Shown here in pieces: positions 1 to 10,408 of a stretch of DNA of 64,000 nucleotides. The translations under genes and the position numbers were made by a program. The notes under the pieces are model-generated. The model was given only the letters and a program-made list of their open reading frames with translations. It ran no database searches and had not been told where the DNA came from. How positions within the stretch are numbered: position 1 is the first letter of the stretch; the number at the start of each line of letters is the position of its first letter. Location: assembly GCA_031761405.1 (NCBI GenBank), contig JASEVX010000011.1, positions 13,888,996-13,952,995 of the forward strand, in the 5' to 3' direction. Source of the stretch: Serripes groenlandicus (Eukaryota; Mollusca; Bivalvia; Cardiida; Cardiidae).

Positions 1-61
1 TAAAAAAAGTTAGGCTTATAAATAAACCTTTTCTAACATAGCAGCTTGACGCATCAGGAGC

Positions 62-345
62 AGTTGATTGATTGATTGATTGATTGGGGTTTAACGCCGT
101 TTTCAACAATGTTTCAGTCATATCGCGACAAGTTCACCTACTCATATGTTTCCTGGTCTTCTCACACCAGTACCCCACACAACATACTCTCCAAGCAACT
201 GGCTGCTTTTCCACATAGACTGTTAGCCAATTAGTGAAAGACGAAATGCCGCTTGTCACAGTGACTTTTGTCAAACGTCGGAAAGAATGTTGGTCGAACT
301 GGGGTTCGAATTTACAACCACTGGTGCATCGCAGACTAATTGGGA
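62..345 (-). mobile_element. tRNA-derived SINE, reverse orientation
   Basis: Read on the minus strand, this has the same parts as the better copy at 10.4 kb: a worn tRNA-like head with a B-box-like GGTTCGAA (about 303-310), a body containing the TGTGGAAAAGCAGCCAGTTG segment, an ACGGCGTTAAACCCC 3' core and an (AATC)n tail (written GATT repeats at 62-86). It lies back to back with a plus-strand fragment of a second SINE family. It encodes no protein; family knowledge says such elements are moved by LINE machinery. Confidence 0.75.
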
Positions 346-553
346 ACACATGTTTTCAAAGACATACCAAAGAGGTAGTTATGGCTATACCCTCCTTGAT
401 GCTCAGGGTTGGTTTCTGGGTTAGCATTACGACTGACTGATTGGTGTCAGGATAAATGGACCAGAAGAACTGGTAACTTACATAGGAAACGCCGCGATAA
501 AACTGAATAATTGTTGAAAGCGGCGTAAAACACCAAACAATCAATCAATCAAT
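346..553 (+). mobile_element. SINE fragment, second family
   Basis: The segment matches the body of the 43.7 kb SINE (ACCAAAGA, TTACGACTGACTGATTGG, GTGTCAGGATAAATGGACCAG), then a GTTGAAAGCGGCGTAAAACACC core and an (AATC)n tail at 537-553. The tRNA head is missing. The same body, read in reverse, is the source of the 160 bp satellite at 5.2-7.5 kb. Confidence 0.65.
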
Positions 554-600
554 CGATTCAAAGTCGTCTGCTGCAGACTAGTCTTATGTGGGAAAGGTTA
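554..600 (+). mobile_element. MITE family A fragment, right end only
   Basis: Only the right end remains (GTCGTCTGCTGCAG, then TGGGAAAGG and TTAA). The TTAA is shared with the family B MITE that follows. Confidence 0.55.
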
Positions 601-812
601 ACTCTTTCAGCGCCAAAGGCAATATTCAGGTTTTTGCAAACAATACTGATTCAGGCGAGTCAGCTCGTAACGAGCTGTCTCACCTGAAATCAGCATTGTA
701 TGCCTTTTAGTTAGCAAAATAGTCCAACATTGTATTACATGAGAAATGGAGACGCGCGATTTTGAACATGGAAGAGTCTTCTCTAAATAATTCGGCGCTG
801 AAAGGGTTAATT
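597..812 (+). mobile_element. MITE family B (TTAA target, CTCTTTCAGCGCC ends)
   Basis: A 216 bp element between two TTAA sites. The ends are inverted: CTCTTTCAGCGCCAAA on the left and GGCGCTGAAAGGG on the right. A central palindrome, CAGCTCGTAACGAGCTG, is flanked by TCAGGCGAGT/TCTCACCTGA arms. There is no coding capacity. TTAA target duplication is typical of piggyBac and also of Kolobok elements; the superfamily is inference. A second copy lies at 4.84-5.05 kb in the opposite orientation. Confidence 0.75.
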
Positions 813-906
813 CATTAAGCCGTTTGAAACAGATTTCAAAATCAGGTCATTTAGCGCATGATCAATGATTGGAAACCAAACCGACGTCATTTCCGTCAAT
901 TTATAC

Positions 907-1130
907 TTTCCCTCATATGACTATTCTGCAGCAGACGACTTCGAACATATTTCTTAAATAAACAGAAAATTTCTATAATTGAATGGATAACCTATGACTA
1001 AAGTGGAAAAACATTGTGGAAAAAGGAGAAATTGCTCGTTTTGAGCAATTTCTTCTTTTGTAACTATGTTTTCAAAAAGCCGTCTGCTGTAGAGGCGTCA
1101 AAAAAGCGTATATATGAGGGAAAGGGTTAA
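907..1130 (-). mobile_element. MITE family A copy
   Basis: Family A, defined here: about 230 bp; TTAA at both ends; inverted ends CCCTTTCCC...GGGAAAGGG; inner CTGCAGCAGACG/CGTCTGCTGCAG arms about 25 bp in; and a central hairpin AGAAATTGCWC...GWGCAATTTCT. This copy keeps the right TTAA (1127-1130) but its left TTAA has decayed. The hairpin apex is GCTCGTTTTGAGC. I call strand + when the end reading GACGCTTTCTGACGCCTCTG comes first. The element has no ORF. Confidence 0.8.
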
Positions 1131-1354
1131 GCCTTTAGGACCTCCATTTCTTCGTTTTACTTTTACTGCAGTCGACTTAAAAGAGGTGTTTGGAACAAAA
1201 TAAAAAGTCACATAAAACATAAGCCCGTGGCTGTTCATTATTAATAACATCGAGACTTTTTTTTCATTGTCAACAATTGTTTTAAAAATAATTCCATTAA
1301 AAGATGACTGAATATCTTCTGTTTATTCAACAAAACTATAACGATATAATCAAA

Positions 1355-1586
1355 TTAACCCTTTCCCACCATCAGACGCATTTTGACGCAATAGCAGCAG
1401 ACGACTTTTAAAAACATTGTGGCCAAAGGAGAAATTGCAATTGAAATGAGCAATTTCTCCTTTGGCCACAATGTTTTCAACTTTATTTAACAATTAAGCT
1501 ACCTTTTATGGAGATTTATCAGGTTTTTGCCAATATGTTTTTTAATGTCGTCTGCTGCAGATTTGCTGTATGTGGGAAAGGGTTAA
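1355..1586 (+). mobile_element. MITE family A copy, TTAA-flanked
   Basis: Both TTAA sites are intact (1355-1358 and 1583-1586). It belongs to a diverged subfamily with CCCACCATCAGACGC at the left, shared with the copy at 44.5 kb. The hairpin stem reads AAAGGAGAAATTGC on one side and GCAATTTCTCCTTT on the other. Confidence 0.85.
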
Positions 1587-1955
1587 GCAACGTTTTAAGC
1601 ATATCCCAAATTATAAATCAACGGCTTTTCTTTAAATCTCAGTTTGTTTTGCGTTAATTTTCCTATTCCGTCTGTCCCTTTTCTTTTCACCGCGGCCATT
1701 CAAATTACTGTGTTTGTGCGTAATGGATTGAATCCATCCAGTATAGTTTATATTACTGTCATTGATTATCTCTAATTGCCGTTAATTGTTGTTCCATCAA
1801 ACAAAATGACAGAACTATATTAAGACGCACAGTGGGGAAAAAAATGATGAGATAAATCGAGCCCTTAAATTGGAAAAGAAGTAAAACTTGGCTTGCATGA
1901 ATAGTATGGATCGAATCGGCATGCGCATCCACACTGTCGTATCAAGCACCAAACT
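1587..1955. other. Non-coding spacer left of the 62-66 bp array
   Basis: No gene, RNA or repeat family that I recognise. The sequence is moderately AT-rich. GCGCATCCAC (1925-1934) resembles GCGCATCCACG near 3926, beyond the array, so it may mark the left edge of the element that carries the array; this is weak. Confidence 0.4.
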
Positions 1956-3356
1956 GTTCACACATGGCTTACACAAGTATGTTAAAAGCGTCTCTCAACT
2001 TGTGACACAAGTATGTTAAAAGCGTCTCTCAACTTGTGTTGATCCTGCACTGTTCACACATTGCTTACACAAGTATGTTATAAGCGTCTATCAACTTGTG
2101 TTGATCCTACACTGTTCACACATTGCTTACACAAGTATGTTATAAGCGTCTCTCGACTTGCGTTGATCCTACACTGTTCGCACATTCATCACAATTATGT
2201 TAAAAGCGTCTTTCAACTTGTGTTGATCCTGCACTGTTCACACATTGCTTACACAAGTATGTTAAAAGCGTCTCTCAACTTGTGTTGATCCTGCACTGTT
2301 CACACATTGCTTACACAAGTATGTTAAAAGCGTCTCTCAACTTGTGTTGATCCTGCACTGTTCACACATTGCTTACACAAGTATGTTATAAGCGTCTCTC
2401 TCAACTTGTGTTGATCCTACACTGTTCACACATTGCTTACACAAGTATGTTAAAAGCGTCTCTCAACTTGTGTTGATCCTGCACTGTTCACACATTGCTT
2501 ACACAAGTATGTTATAAGCGTCTCTCTCAACTTGTGTTGATCCTACACTGTTCACACATTGCTTACACAAGTATGTTATAAGCGTCTCTCTCAACTTGTG
2601 TTGATCCTACACTGTTCACACATTGCTTACACAAGTATGTTATAAGCGTCTATCAACTTGTGTTGATCCTACACTGTTCACACATTGCTTACACAAGTAT
2701 GTTATAAGCGTCTCTCTCAACTTGTGTTGATCCTACACTGTTCACACATTGTTTACACAAGTATGTTAAAAGCGTCTCTCTCAACTTGCGTTGATCCTAC
2801 ACTGTTCACACATTGCTTACACAAGTATTTTATAAGCGTCTCTCTCAACTTGCGTTGATCCTACACTGTTCACACATTGCTTACACAAGTATGTTAAAAG
2901 CGTCTCTCTCAACTTGCATTGATCCTACACTGTTCACACATTGCTTACACAAGTATGTTAAAAGCGTCTCTCTCAACTTGAATTGATCCTACACTGTTCA
3001 CACATTGCTTACACAAGTATGTTATAAGCGTCTCTCTCAACATTCATTGATCCTGCACTGTTCACGCATTGCTTACACAAGTATGTTAAAAGCGTCTCTC
3101 TCAACTTGCGTTGATCCTACACTGTTCACACATTGCTTACACAAGTATGTTATAAGCGTCTATCAACTTGCGTTGATCCTACACTGTTCACACATTGCTT
3201 ACACAAGTATGTTAAAAGCGTCTCTCTCAACTTGCGTTGATCCTGCACTGTTCACACATTGCTTACACAAGTATGTTATAAGCGTCTCTCAACTTGCGTT
3301 GATCCTACACTGTTCGCACATTCATCACAAGTATGTTAAAAGCGTCTCTCAACTTT
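1956..3356 (+). repeat. Satellite array, 62-66 bp unit, about 21 copies
   Basis: Head-to-tail units built on TTGATCCTACACTGTTCACA, CATTGCTTACACAAGTATGT and TATAAGCGTCTCTCTCAACT. Length varies mainly by one TC dinucleotide (TCTCTC or TCTCTCTC) and by the occasional TATC form. Units near the edges carry a CATTCATCAC variant in place of CATTGCTTAC. Small ORFs across the array only reflect the repeat. Confidence 0.95.
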
Positions 3357-4172
3357 AACTAACCTAAGCAAATGTATATGTTAATCGGGATCTACACTGG
3401 TCGATAATACCTTTAAGTTTGTTTCCATCTCATTACGACAAGCCCTAAATGTTCTGCCTTAGCAAATGCTTGTACAGATCTGATGACTGCCTATTACATG
3501 TCGTCTCAGATTGACCTATGCGACAGCCAATAAAATTGTCGCTTACAAAGTCGTCAGGTATTAACAGGGGAGATAATCCATATGATAAATTCGAGTTAGA
3601 GAAGGGGTGATGGCTGAATGTTCTGTTGACATAGTAACCATTTTGATAGCAGAACCGAGCGCTGCTTGTATCGAGCGTTTTCTATGGACAGAAAAAAACG
3701 AGTACCTGCTCACGAATATTTAAATGATTAGGGTCAATTAAGGTCGACCTTTGATGAGGTGTCGTCAGATCCAATGTATACAAAGCGAAATATGTTGGTC
3801 TGATTTTCATGAGACTTGTTCGTTTCATGTAGCAGAGCCCTTCATCTGTTTATGATAATTATAATCGCCTGTATTAAAATATGAGTAGCGCTCTTCAAAA
3901 CCTTAAGCAGTTGCGATTACCCAGCGCATCCACGCAATCAATCTTGCTTTGCACCGTTCTTATTAGCCATAGAAGGTTTCAAGAAATCGTGTATCCATTT
4001 TTATCATAACCATGGAATCGCAGGCAAGTCTATGTCCATACAGGAGCTAATTACGTTGATTTTTTTTGTCTGGAGCACCGCTCATAGGACTATAGTATGT
4101 GTACATGTATGGAACGTTATTTATCTGCGGCACAATCTTAGCAGACAGACAGACAGACGCTTCTTCCTAAAC
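3357..4172. other. Right flank of satellite 1, homologous to 12.65-13.04 kb
   Basis: No gene is visible. Several stretches match the flank of the 36 bp array in the same order: CAGATCTG.TGACTGCCT (about 3475), CAGATTGA and GACAGCCAAT, ACAGGGGAGATAA (about 3565), TCTGATTT with ATGAGA (about 3800) and GCGCATCCA (about 3926). This suggests that two copies of one element carry different arrays. A short CAGA microsatellite sits at 4142-4157. Confidence 0.6.
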
Positions 4173-4440
4173 ATGTGAGCCGTTCCGTGAGAAAACCAAC
4201 ATAATTGACTTTGCGTAAAGTATCGACTCGGATCAGCATAAGCCTGCCGCGAAGGCTAAACCGAACAGACTTTTTTCGCCTCCTGTGGATTTTCTGTTTC
4301 AGGAGTCAATACTATATACCTCTATACCCCTGAGACGGAATGTGTCGGCCCGGATTAGCCTGCGCGGAATGCGCAGGCTGATCTGGGTCGATACATTACG
4401 CAGAGTCAATAATGTTGGTTTTCTCGTGGGACGGCTCATA
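4173..4440 (+). mobile_element. Inverted-repeat MITE family E
   Basis: The ends are long imperfect inverted repeats: GTGAGCCGTTCCGTGAGAAA on the left and TTTCTCGTGGGACGGCTCAT on the right, each continuing into ACCAACAT and a CTCTGCGTAA-like stretch. Inner arms include GATCAGC/GCTGATC and CCTGCGCGGAATGCGCAGG. A second copy of about the same length lies at 53.55-53.82 kb. I could not settle the target duplication. No ORF. Confidence 0.65.
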
Positions 4441-4451
4441 TAGATCTATAC

Positions 4452-4850
4452 GGCAATGAAGATATAAGAAGCACAACATTAATTATGGAAATTCGGATAC
4501 ACTAATATCATTCACAAACCAGTAATCTGAAGAAACATGGTTCTTTGAGGTGTTTTTGTACGAAAAGAGCTTCCGTGTTCCAATGCACTTTGATATTACT
4601 GTACGTTACCAACAATTGATACATCTTAATTCCTTTTATTATTCATCTAAATCATACATATGAAGCAATGAAGATATAAGAAGCAAAACATATTATGGAA
4701 ATTCGGATACACTAATAGCATTCACAAACTAGTAATCTGAGGAAAACATGGTTCGTTGAGGTCTTTTTGTACGAAACGAGCTTCCGTGTTCCCAGGCACT
4801 TTGATATTACTGTACGTTACCAACAATTTATACATCTTAACTCTTTCAGC
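4452..4850 (+). repeat. Tandem duplication, about 217 bp unit
   Basis: The arms start at 4452 and about 4669 (CAATGAAGATATAAGAAGCA) and run through CGGATACACTAATA, GAGCTTCCGTGTTCC and GATATTACTGTACGTTACCA. They differ by scattered substitutions. The right arm carries the family B MITE at its TTAA; the left arm keeps the empty site, CATCTTAATTCC. Confidence 0.85.
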
Positions 4851-5047
4851 GCCAAATTGTTTAAAGTAGACTATTCCATGTTCAAAATCGGGCGTCTCCA
4901 TTTCTTATTAATGAAAGTGTTGAACTATTTTGATGAGTAAAAAGCAAACAATGCTGATTGCAGGTGAGACAGCTCGTTACGAGCTGACTCGCCTGAATCA
5001 GTATTGTTTGCAAATACCTCAACATTGCCTTTGGCGCTAAAAGAGTT
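4838..5047 (-). mobile_element. MITE family B copy with an internal empty-site control
   Basis: TTAACTCTTTCAGCGCCAAA at the left and TTTGGCGCTAAAAGAGTTAA at the right; central palindrome CAGCTCGTTACGAGCTG. It is inserted in the second arm of the 217 bp duplication. The first arm shows the unoccupied sequence around 4630, with a single TTAA, so the four-base target duplication is read directly. Confidence 0.85.
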
Positions 5048-5177
5048 AATAATAACTCCTATATTATATTCCTTTATCATATTAATAATAATAATTAATA
5101 ATTCCTTTGATTATTCATACAAATCATAAATATGAAGGAAAACAGTTAAATATAGCCAAGTAGGAATAGGTTTTAGT

Positions 5178-7540
5178 GTGATTGTTTGGTGTTTAACGCC
5201 GTTGTTAACAATTGTTCATTTATATCACGAAGTCACAAGTTCCTGGTTAAGCTACCAGTACTACTGGTCTGTTTATTATGACACCGGCCAGTCAATCGTA
5301 ATGCTTAAATATAGCCAAGAAAGAATAAGTTTTAAGTTTGATTGTTTGGTGTTTAACGCCGTGGTTAACAATTGTTCATTTATATCACGAAGTCACAAGT
5401 TCCTGGTTAAGCTACCAGTACTACTGGTCTGTTTATTATGACACCGGCCAGTCAATCGTAATGCTTAAATATAGCCAAGAAAGAATAAGTTTTAAGTTTG
5501 ATTGTTTGGTGTTTAACGCCGTTGTTAACAATTGTTCATTTATATCACGAAGTCATAAGTTCCTGGTTAAGCTACCAGTACTACTGGTCTGTTTATTATG
5601 ACACCGGCCAGTCAATCGTAATGCTTAAATATAGCCAAGAAAGAATAAGTTTTAAGTTTGATTGTTTGGTGTTTAACGCCGTGGTTAACAATTGTTCATT
5701 TATATCACGAAGTCACAAGTTCCTGGTTAAGCTACCAGTACTACTGGTCTGTTTATTATGACACCGGCCAGTCAATCGTAATGCTTAAATATAGCCAAGA
5801 AAGAATAAGTTTTAAGTTTGATTGTTTGGTGTTTAACGCCGTGGTTAACAATTGTTCATTTATATCACGAAGTCACAAGTTCCTGGTTAAGCTACCAGTA
5901 CTACTGGTCTGTTTATTATGACACCGGCCAGTCAATCGTAATGCTTAAATATAGCCAAGAAAGAATAGGTTTTAGTTTGATTGTTTGGTGTTTAACGCCG
6001 TTGTTAACAATCTTTCATTTATATCACGAAGTCACAAGTTCCTGGGTATGTTACCAGTACTACTGGTCCATTTATCCTGACACCGGCCAGTCAATCGTAA
6101 TGCTTAAATATATCCAAGAAGGAATAGGTTTTAGTTTGATTGTTTGGTGTTTAACGCCGTGGTTAACAATCTTTCATTTATATCACGAAGTCACAAGTTC
6201 CTGGGTATGTTACCAGTACTACTGGTCCATTTATCCTGACACCGGCCAGTCAATCGTAATGCTTAAATATAGCCAAGAAGGAATAGGTTTTAGTTTGATT
6301 GTTTGGTGTTTAACGCCGTGGTTAACAATCTTTCATTTATATCACGAAGTCACAAGTTCCTGGGTATGTTACCAGTACTACTGGTCCATTTATCCTGACA
6401 CCGGCCAGTCAATCGTAATGCTTAAATATAGCCAAGAAGGAATATGTTTTAGTTTGATTGTTTGGTGTTTAACGCCGTGGTTAACAATCTTTCATTTATA
6501 TCACGAAGTCACAAGTTCCTGGGTATGTTACCAGTATTACTGGTCCATTTATCCTGACACCGGCCAGTCAATCGTAATGCTTAAATATAGCCAAGAAGGA
6601 ATAGGTTTTAGTTTGATTGTTTGGTGTTTAACGCCGTGGTTAACAATTTTTCATTTATATCACGAAGTCACAAGTTCCTGGGTATGTTACCAGTACTACT
6701 GGTCCATTTATCCTGACACAGGCCAGTCAATCGTAATGCTTAAATATAGCCAAGAAGGAATAGGTTTTAGTTTGATTGTTTGGTGTTTAACGCCGTGGTT
6801 AACAATCTTTCATTTATATCACGAAGTCACAAGTTCCTGGGTATTTTACCAGTACTACTGGTCCATTTATCCTGACACCGGCCAGTCAATAGTAATGCTT
6901 AAATATAGCCAAGAAGGAATAGGTTTTAGTTTGATTATTTGGTGTTTAACGCCGTGGTTAACAATCTTTCATTTATATCACGAAGTCACAAGTTCCTGGG
7001 TATGTTACCAGTACTACTGGTCCATTTATCCTGACACCGGCCAGTCAATCGTAATGCTTAAATATAGCCAAGAAGGAATAGGTTTTAGTTTGATTGTTTG
7101 GTGTTTAACGCCATGGTTAACAATCTTTCATTTATATCACGAAGTCACAAGTTCCTGGGTATGTTACCAGTACTACTGGTCCATTTATCCTGACACCGGC
7201 CAGTCAATCGTAATGCTTAAATATAGCCAAGAAGGAATAGGTTTTAGTTTGATTGTTTGGTGTTTAACGCCGTGGTTAACAATCTTTCATTCATATCACG
7301 GAGTCACAAGTTCCTGGGTATGTTACCAGTACTACTGGTCCATTTATCCTGACACCGGCCAGTCAATCGTAATGCTTAAATATAGCCAAGAAGGAATAGG
7401 TTTTAGTTTGATTGTTTGGTGTTTAACGCCGTGGTTAACAATTGTTCATTTATATCACGAAGTCACAAGTTCCTGGTTAAGCTACCAGTACTACTTGTCC
7501 ATTTATCCTGACACCGGCCAGTCAATCCGTCAATCGTAAT
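5178..7540 (+). repeat. Satellite array, 160 then 159 bp units, SINE-derived
   Basis: The first five units (from 5178) have a 160 bp period. From about 5978 the period is 159 bp for about ten units, with CTTTCATTTATATC and TGGGTATGTTACC replacing earlier variants. The unit (TTTAACGCCG, AAGTTCCTGG, CCAGTACTACTGG, GACACCGGCCAGTCAATCG) is the reverse complement of the SINE 3' body seen at 346-553 and 43.7 kb. Because 159 is a multiple of three, the later units give a fused 573-codon open frame; I regard this as a by-product. Confidence 0.95.
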
Positions 7541-7737
7541 GATAACTCCGCAACCCAGAGCGCAAAGGAGGGAAGCCATTACTACCATATTTGAAGTCTT
7601 TGATCAAAATGGAATATGGTTGAAAAGACATTAAGCATCTTCTACTTTTTCAGTGATTTTTCTTTTAACATCATGTTTCATTTTAGCGTCAAAGAAATTT
7701 CGAGGAAATGAATAGTTTTAATTTAAAAACACAACAA

Positions 7738-7980
7738 TTAACCCTTTTCCCCCATTTTAAAAGAAATATACAGTAGACGACTTTGAAATCGTCTAGGCAA
7801 CATCGTAAAGTACATCACTATATACATGAGTGTAAAATAATGAATAGAGTTGATACATGTAACTGTGTGACCAATGCAGAATGAGCTCACAATGAGTTTC
7901 TGCTTTTGACACAATGTTTTCTGAGATCGTCTGCTGCAGATTCGCACAGATGCTTGTGCACGTGCGAAATGCTGCTGAAA
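7738..7980 (-). mobile_element. Degenerate MITE family A remnant
   Basis: TTAACCCTTTTCCCCCAT at the left and a CAGTAGACGACTTTGAAA arm are recognisable, as is GTCTGCTGCAGATTCGC about 200 bp on. The central hairpin is absent and the right end has decayed. Confidence 0.5.
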
Positions 7981-8055
7981 CGTCAAATTGCGTTTTAATA
8001 TAATATTGGAAACATGATTAATTGCTGTTCAAAGAGTGTTGCTTTGCTTCCTTAA

Positions 8056-8274
8056 TTAACCCTTTCCCTTTCTGACGCCTCTGCAGCAGACGTCTTTTTG
8101 AAAACATGGCGACAAAAGAAGAAATTGCTCAAAACGAGCAATTTCTCCTTTTGTCACCACCTTTTCAACTCTATTCCATTATTGTTCTTTCATGTAAAGG
8201 GATTTTCTGTGCTATTGCCTAGATGGTTTTCAAAGTCGTCTGCTGCAAATTTGTTGTATGTGGGAAAGGGTTAA
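8056..8274 (+). mobile_element. MITE family A copy, TTAA-flanked
   Basis: TTAA at 8056-8059 and 8271-8274. The hairpin apex is GCTCAAAACGAGC within perfect AGAAATTG/CAATTTCT arms. The left end is missing about 10 bp compared with other copies. Confidence 0.9.
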
Positions 8275-8790
8275 ATGAGTAAAACGTCGTTAAAGAGGGC
8301 GTCTTTTTGCTAAAAGAAAAGTAAGATCAATAATATTCGTCCCGATATAAACGGTGAGTTTAATCTAGTGATAAAAGTCACCGTTTACTATAAACGTATG
8401 ATATATCTACATCTCATCAGTACTTTAAAAGCGTTAAATAAAATGTGTTCATATAACTGTAACAATGTTGAAATTGGTATAAAACCTAAAATAAAAAAAA
8501 AGTAAAAATCATGCACGATACTTTTCGCTTTTGCTTGCAATGCAATACATTAAAAATAAAGAATGGAGCTCAGTCGAGCGTGAGAAATGTCAACATTATC
8601 ACAACAAACTGGCACGAGTAGCACGAGGAGCACGAGTAGCACGAGTACATTTCCATACACTCATTTAAAAAAAAATGTAATGATTAAAAAGTCCTTGAAG
8701 ACAATGATTTTGATAGTACAACCATTATCGAATTGTATTTAATTTGCTATTTGGTAAAAAGCAAAACCAACCAGCAATTATAGCATCTAA
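8275..8790. other. Non-coding AT-rich stretch
   Basis: I see no gene. The only local structure is a short GGCACGAGTAGCACGAGGAG repeat (three to four 12 bp units, about 8610-8647). Confidence 0.5.
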
Positions 8791-9375
8791 AGCGGCCCCG
8801 CTATATGGCGAACTCGAAAGATAAACATAAATAACTATTCGGCAAGTGCTCACTCGATTCATGTAAAGAAAAGAAAGAAAGTTCAGCTTCGTTATTCATT
8901 TATACTTAAATGTAAATACTTCAAAGCGGGTCGGTAAAGAAATAGAATATATTGCAAGAAGACTGCAGTTCTGATTGCTTGGCTGAGCAATCAAAACCAC
9001 TGCTAAGCAGTTATCAAAAGATATATTCGTTTCAGGAACGGGTTCAAATTAAACGACATATTCGACTTATGGCGCGTTCGAGTTAACGTGAATCCACTGT
9101 ATAGATATATATACATCTAGAAAATATCATTTTAACAAGCCCGAAAACAGAGACTTGGGCAATCATGCAATCAATTACGTGACTTCTATTTAGAGGTATC
9201 TGGGACAATGCTGGTTCGACCGTAAAAGATGTTTCTACGACTTATTCCTCTAACTTCCCGGAAATTGAAACCCAAAGACAAGCACAAATTATACCAATTG
9301 AATTTTAATTATTAATGAATCCACTTTTGAGAAAACTCGCTGTTTGTTTGTTTTTATTATAGGGAAGTCGCGTCA

Positions 9376-9857
9376 AAGATAAAGAGGTATCCGCCCTGGG
9401 CGAGTGGTTAGCGTCGGAGATTTGGAACCGTGCGGCCCGTGCGGCCCGTACGGCCCGTGTTAAATCCTAAGTCGCGGCGGTCATGATGGAGGAGTACCCT
9501 CTGGCAAGGCACATTTCCTAGCCTAGTACTGGTTCGTTGACCCAGGTATCATGAATGAGTGAACTGTCGCTATGATATATCTAATATCGAGGGCTTGGCG
9601 TGAAATGGTTGTAACTAAAATTGGTATTTTTTTTACCAAGGTTAATCCCCTCATCATAAAGGCTTTATAATCGTTAAATCATTTTTCTTGGTAAACAATG
9701 GAAATGTAGGTGCCATTGCTCGTTCTGAGCAATGGCACGTACATTTGCATTGTTTACAAAGGGGTTTTCAAAATAGGTTTTTAGTTACAACCGTTTCACG
9801 CCAAGCCCTCGATATAATGTTGAAAAACGGCGTAAAACTCTAGTAAAACAAATCAAA
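9376..9857 (+). mobile_element. SINE copy, interrupted by MITE C
   Basis: A tRNA-like head (GGGCGAGTGGTTAGCGTCGG) includes a small CGTGCGGCC triplication around 9431-9460. It is followed by a body and the TGTTGAAAAACGGCGTAAAAC core. The 3' core is separated from the head by a 230 bp MITE at 9585-9814. Confidence 0.6.
9585..9814. mobile_element. MITE family C, 3 bp TAA target duplication
   Basis: Near-perfect inverted ends of about 31 bp (TATCGAGGGCTTGGCGTGAA and its complement, continuing into GGTTGTAACTAAAA) are flanked by TAA at 9582-9584 and 9815-9817. The central palindrome is GGTGCCATTGCTCGTTCTGAGCAATGGCAC with TAAACAATG/CATTGTTTA outer arms. Removing the element and one TAA leaves an uninterrupted SINE body, which supports the boundaries. 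Confidence 0.8.
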
Positions 9858-10314
9858 ACACTTTCTTGAAACAAAAACTATTTGTATTGCTGTATGCAGC
9901 AGACAACCTAAGACACGTTTGTGCTTAAATATAAATTCTCCATAATCGAAAATATTATCAACTGTTTGACAAAATTCATACATCAATTGTGCTTATATAA
10001 ACAGTTAACTGTCGATGACTCGAACATGTGATAAGTCGAGTACAACGTTAAACCAATTCCTGGAACAGATCTGTCTTTTGAAAACAGCTGAGCAGCAGTT
10101 CTGATTGTTCAGTCAAGGAATCTGAACTGCCTCTGAGTTGATGTCTTGATATGATTTTATCGCTGACTTATTTTCATGATCAATATTTCTCTATAAATGA
10201 ATAAATTTACGAAGCTAAAAAATAGATAAATGAATTTAGCATCAGTTCGAGGGATTATTAGAACACGCCGATTACTCGAAGTGATTTGACGGTCCCTATC
10301 GACTTGGAGTTAGC

Positions 10315-10382
10315 CGAGCCCCGGTAGTTCAGTCGGTAGCGAATCCGGCTGTCAATCGAGGGGTTGTAAGTTGGAAATTGTG
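10315..10382 (+). mobile_element. Truncated SINE head
   Basis: A second tRNA-like head (GCCGAGCCCCGGTAGTTCAG through GGGGTTGTAAGTTGG) lies just upstream of the full SINE and lacks its body. Its A box is fairly intact and its B box is damaged. Confidence 0.6.
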
Positions 10383-10408
10383 CATGCGCGCAGCTTGATC
10401 TGATTCAC

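Larger units (their letters stand above)
8795..10315. mobile_element. Long-inverted-repeat element, about 1.5 kb
   Basis: The left part (about 8795-9095) matches the reverse complement of the right part (about 10005-10315): GCAGTTCTGATTGCTTGGCT against GCAGTTCAGATTCCTTGACT, CAGGAACGGGTT against CAGGAATTGGTT, ATTCGACTTAT against ACTCGACTTAT and AGCTTCGT..TTATTCATTTATA. The arms are about 300 bp and clearly diverged. The interior holds a SINE with a MITE in it. No transposase is seen; exact ends are uncertain. Confidence 0.5.

Noticed and set aside
1956..3356. CRISPR-like array
   Set aside because: Units are contiguous with no unique spacers, and the context is eukaryotic; it is a satellite.
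5818..7539. 573-codon open frame
   Set aside because: It is ten-plus copies of a 159 bp satellite whose length is a multiple of three; the 160 bp neighbours break the frame each unit, and there is no promoter, start context or splice structure.
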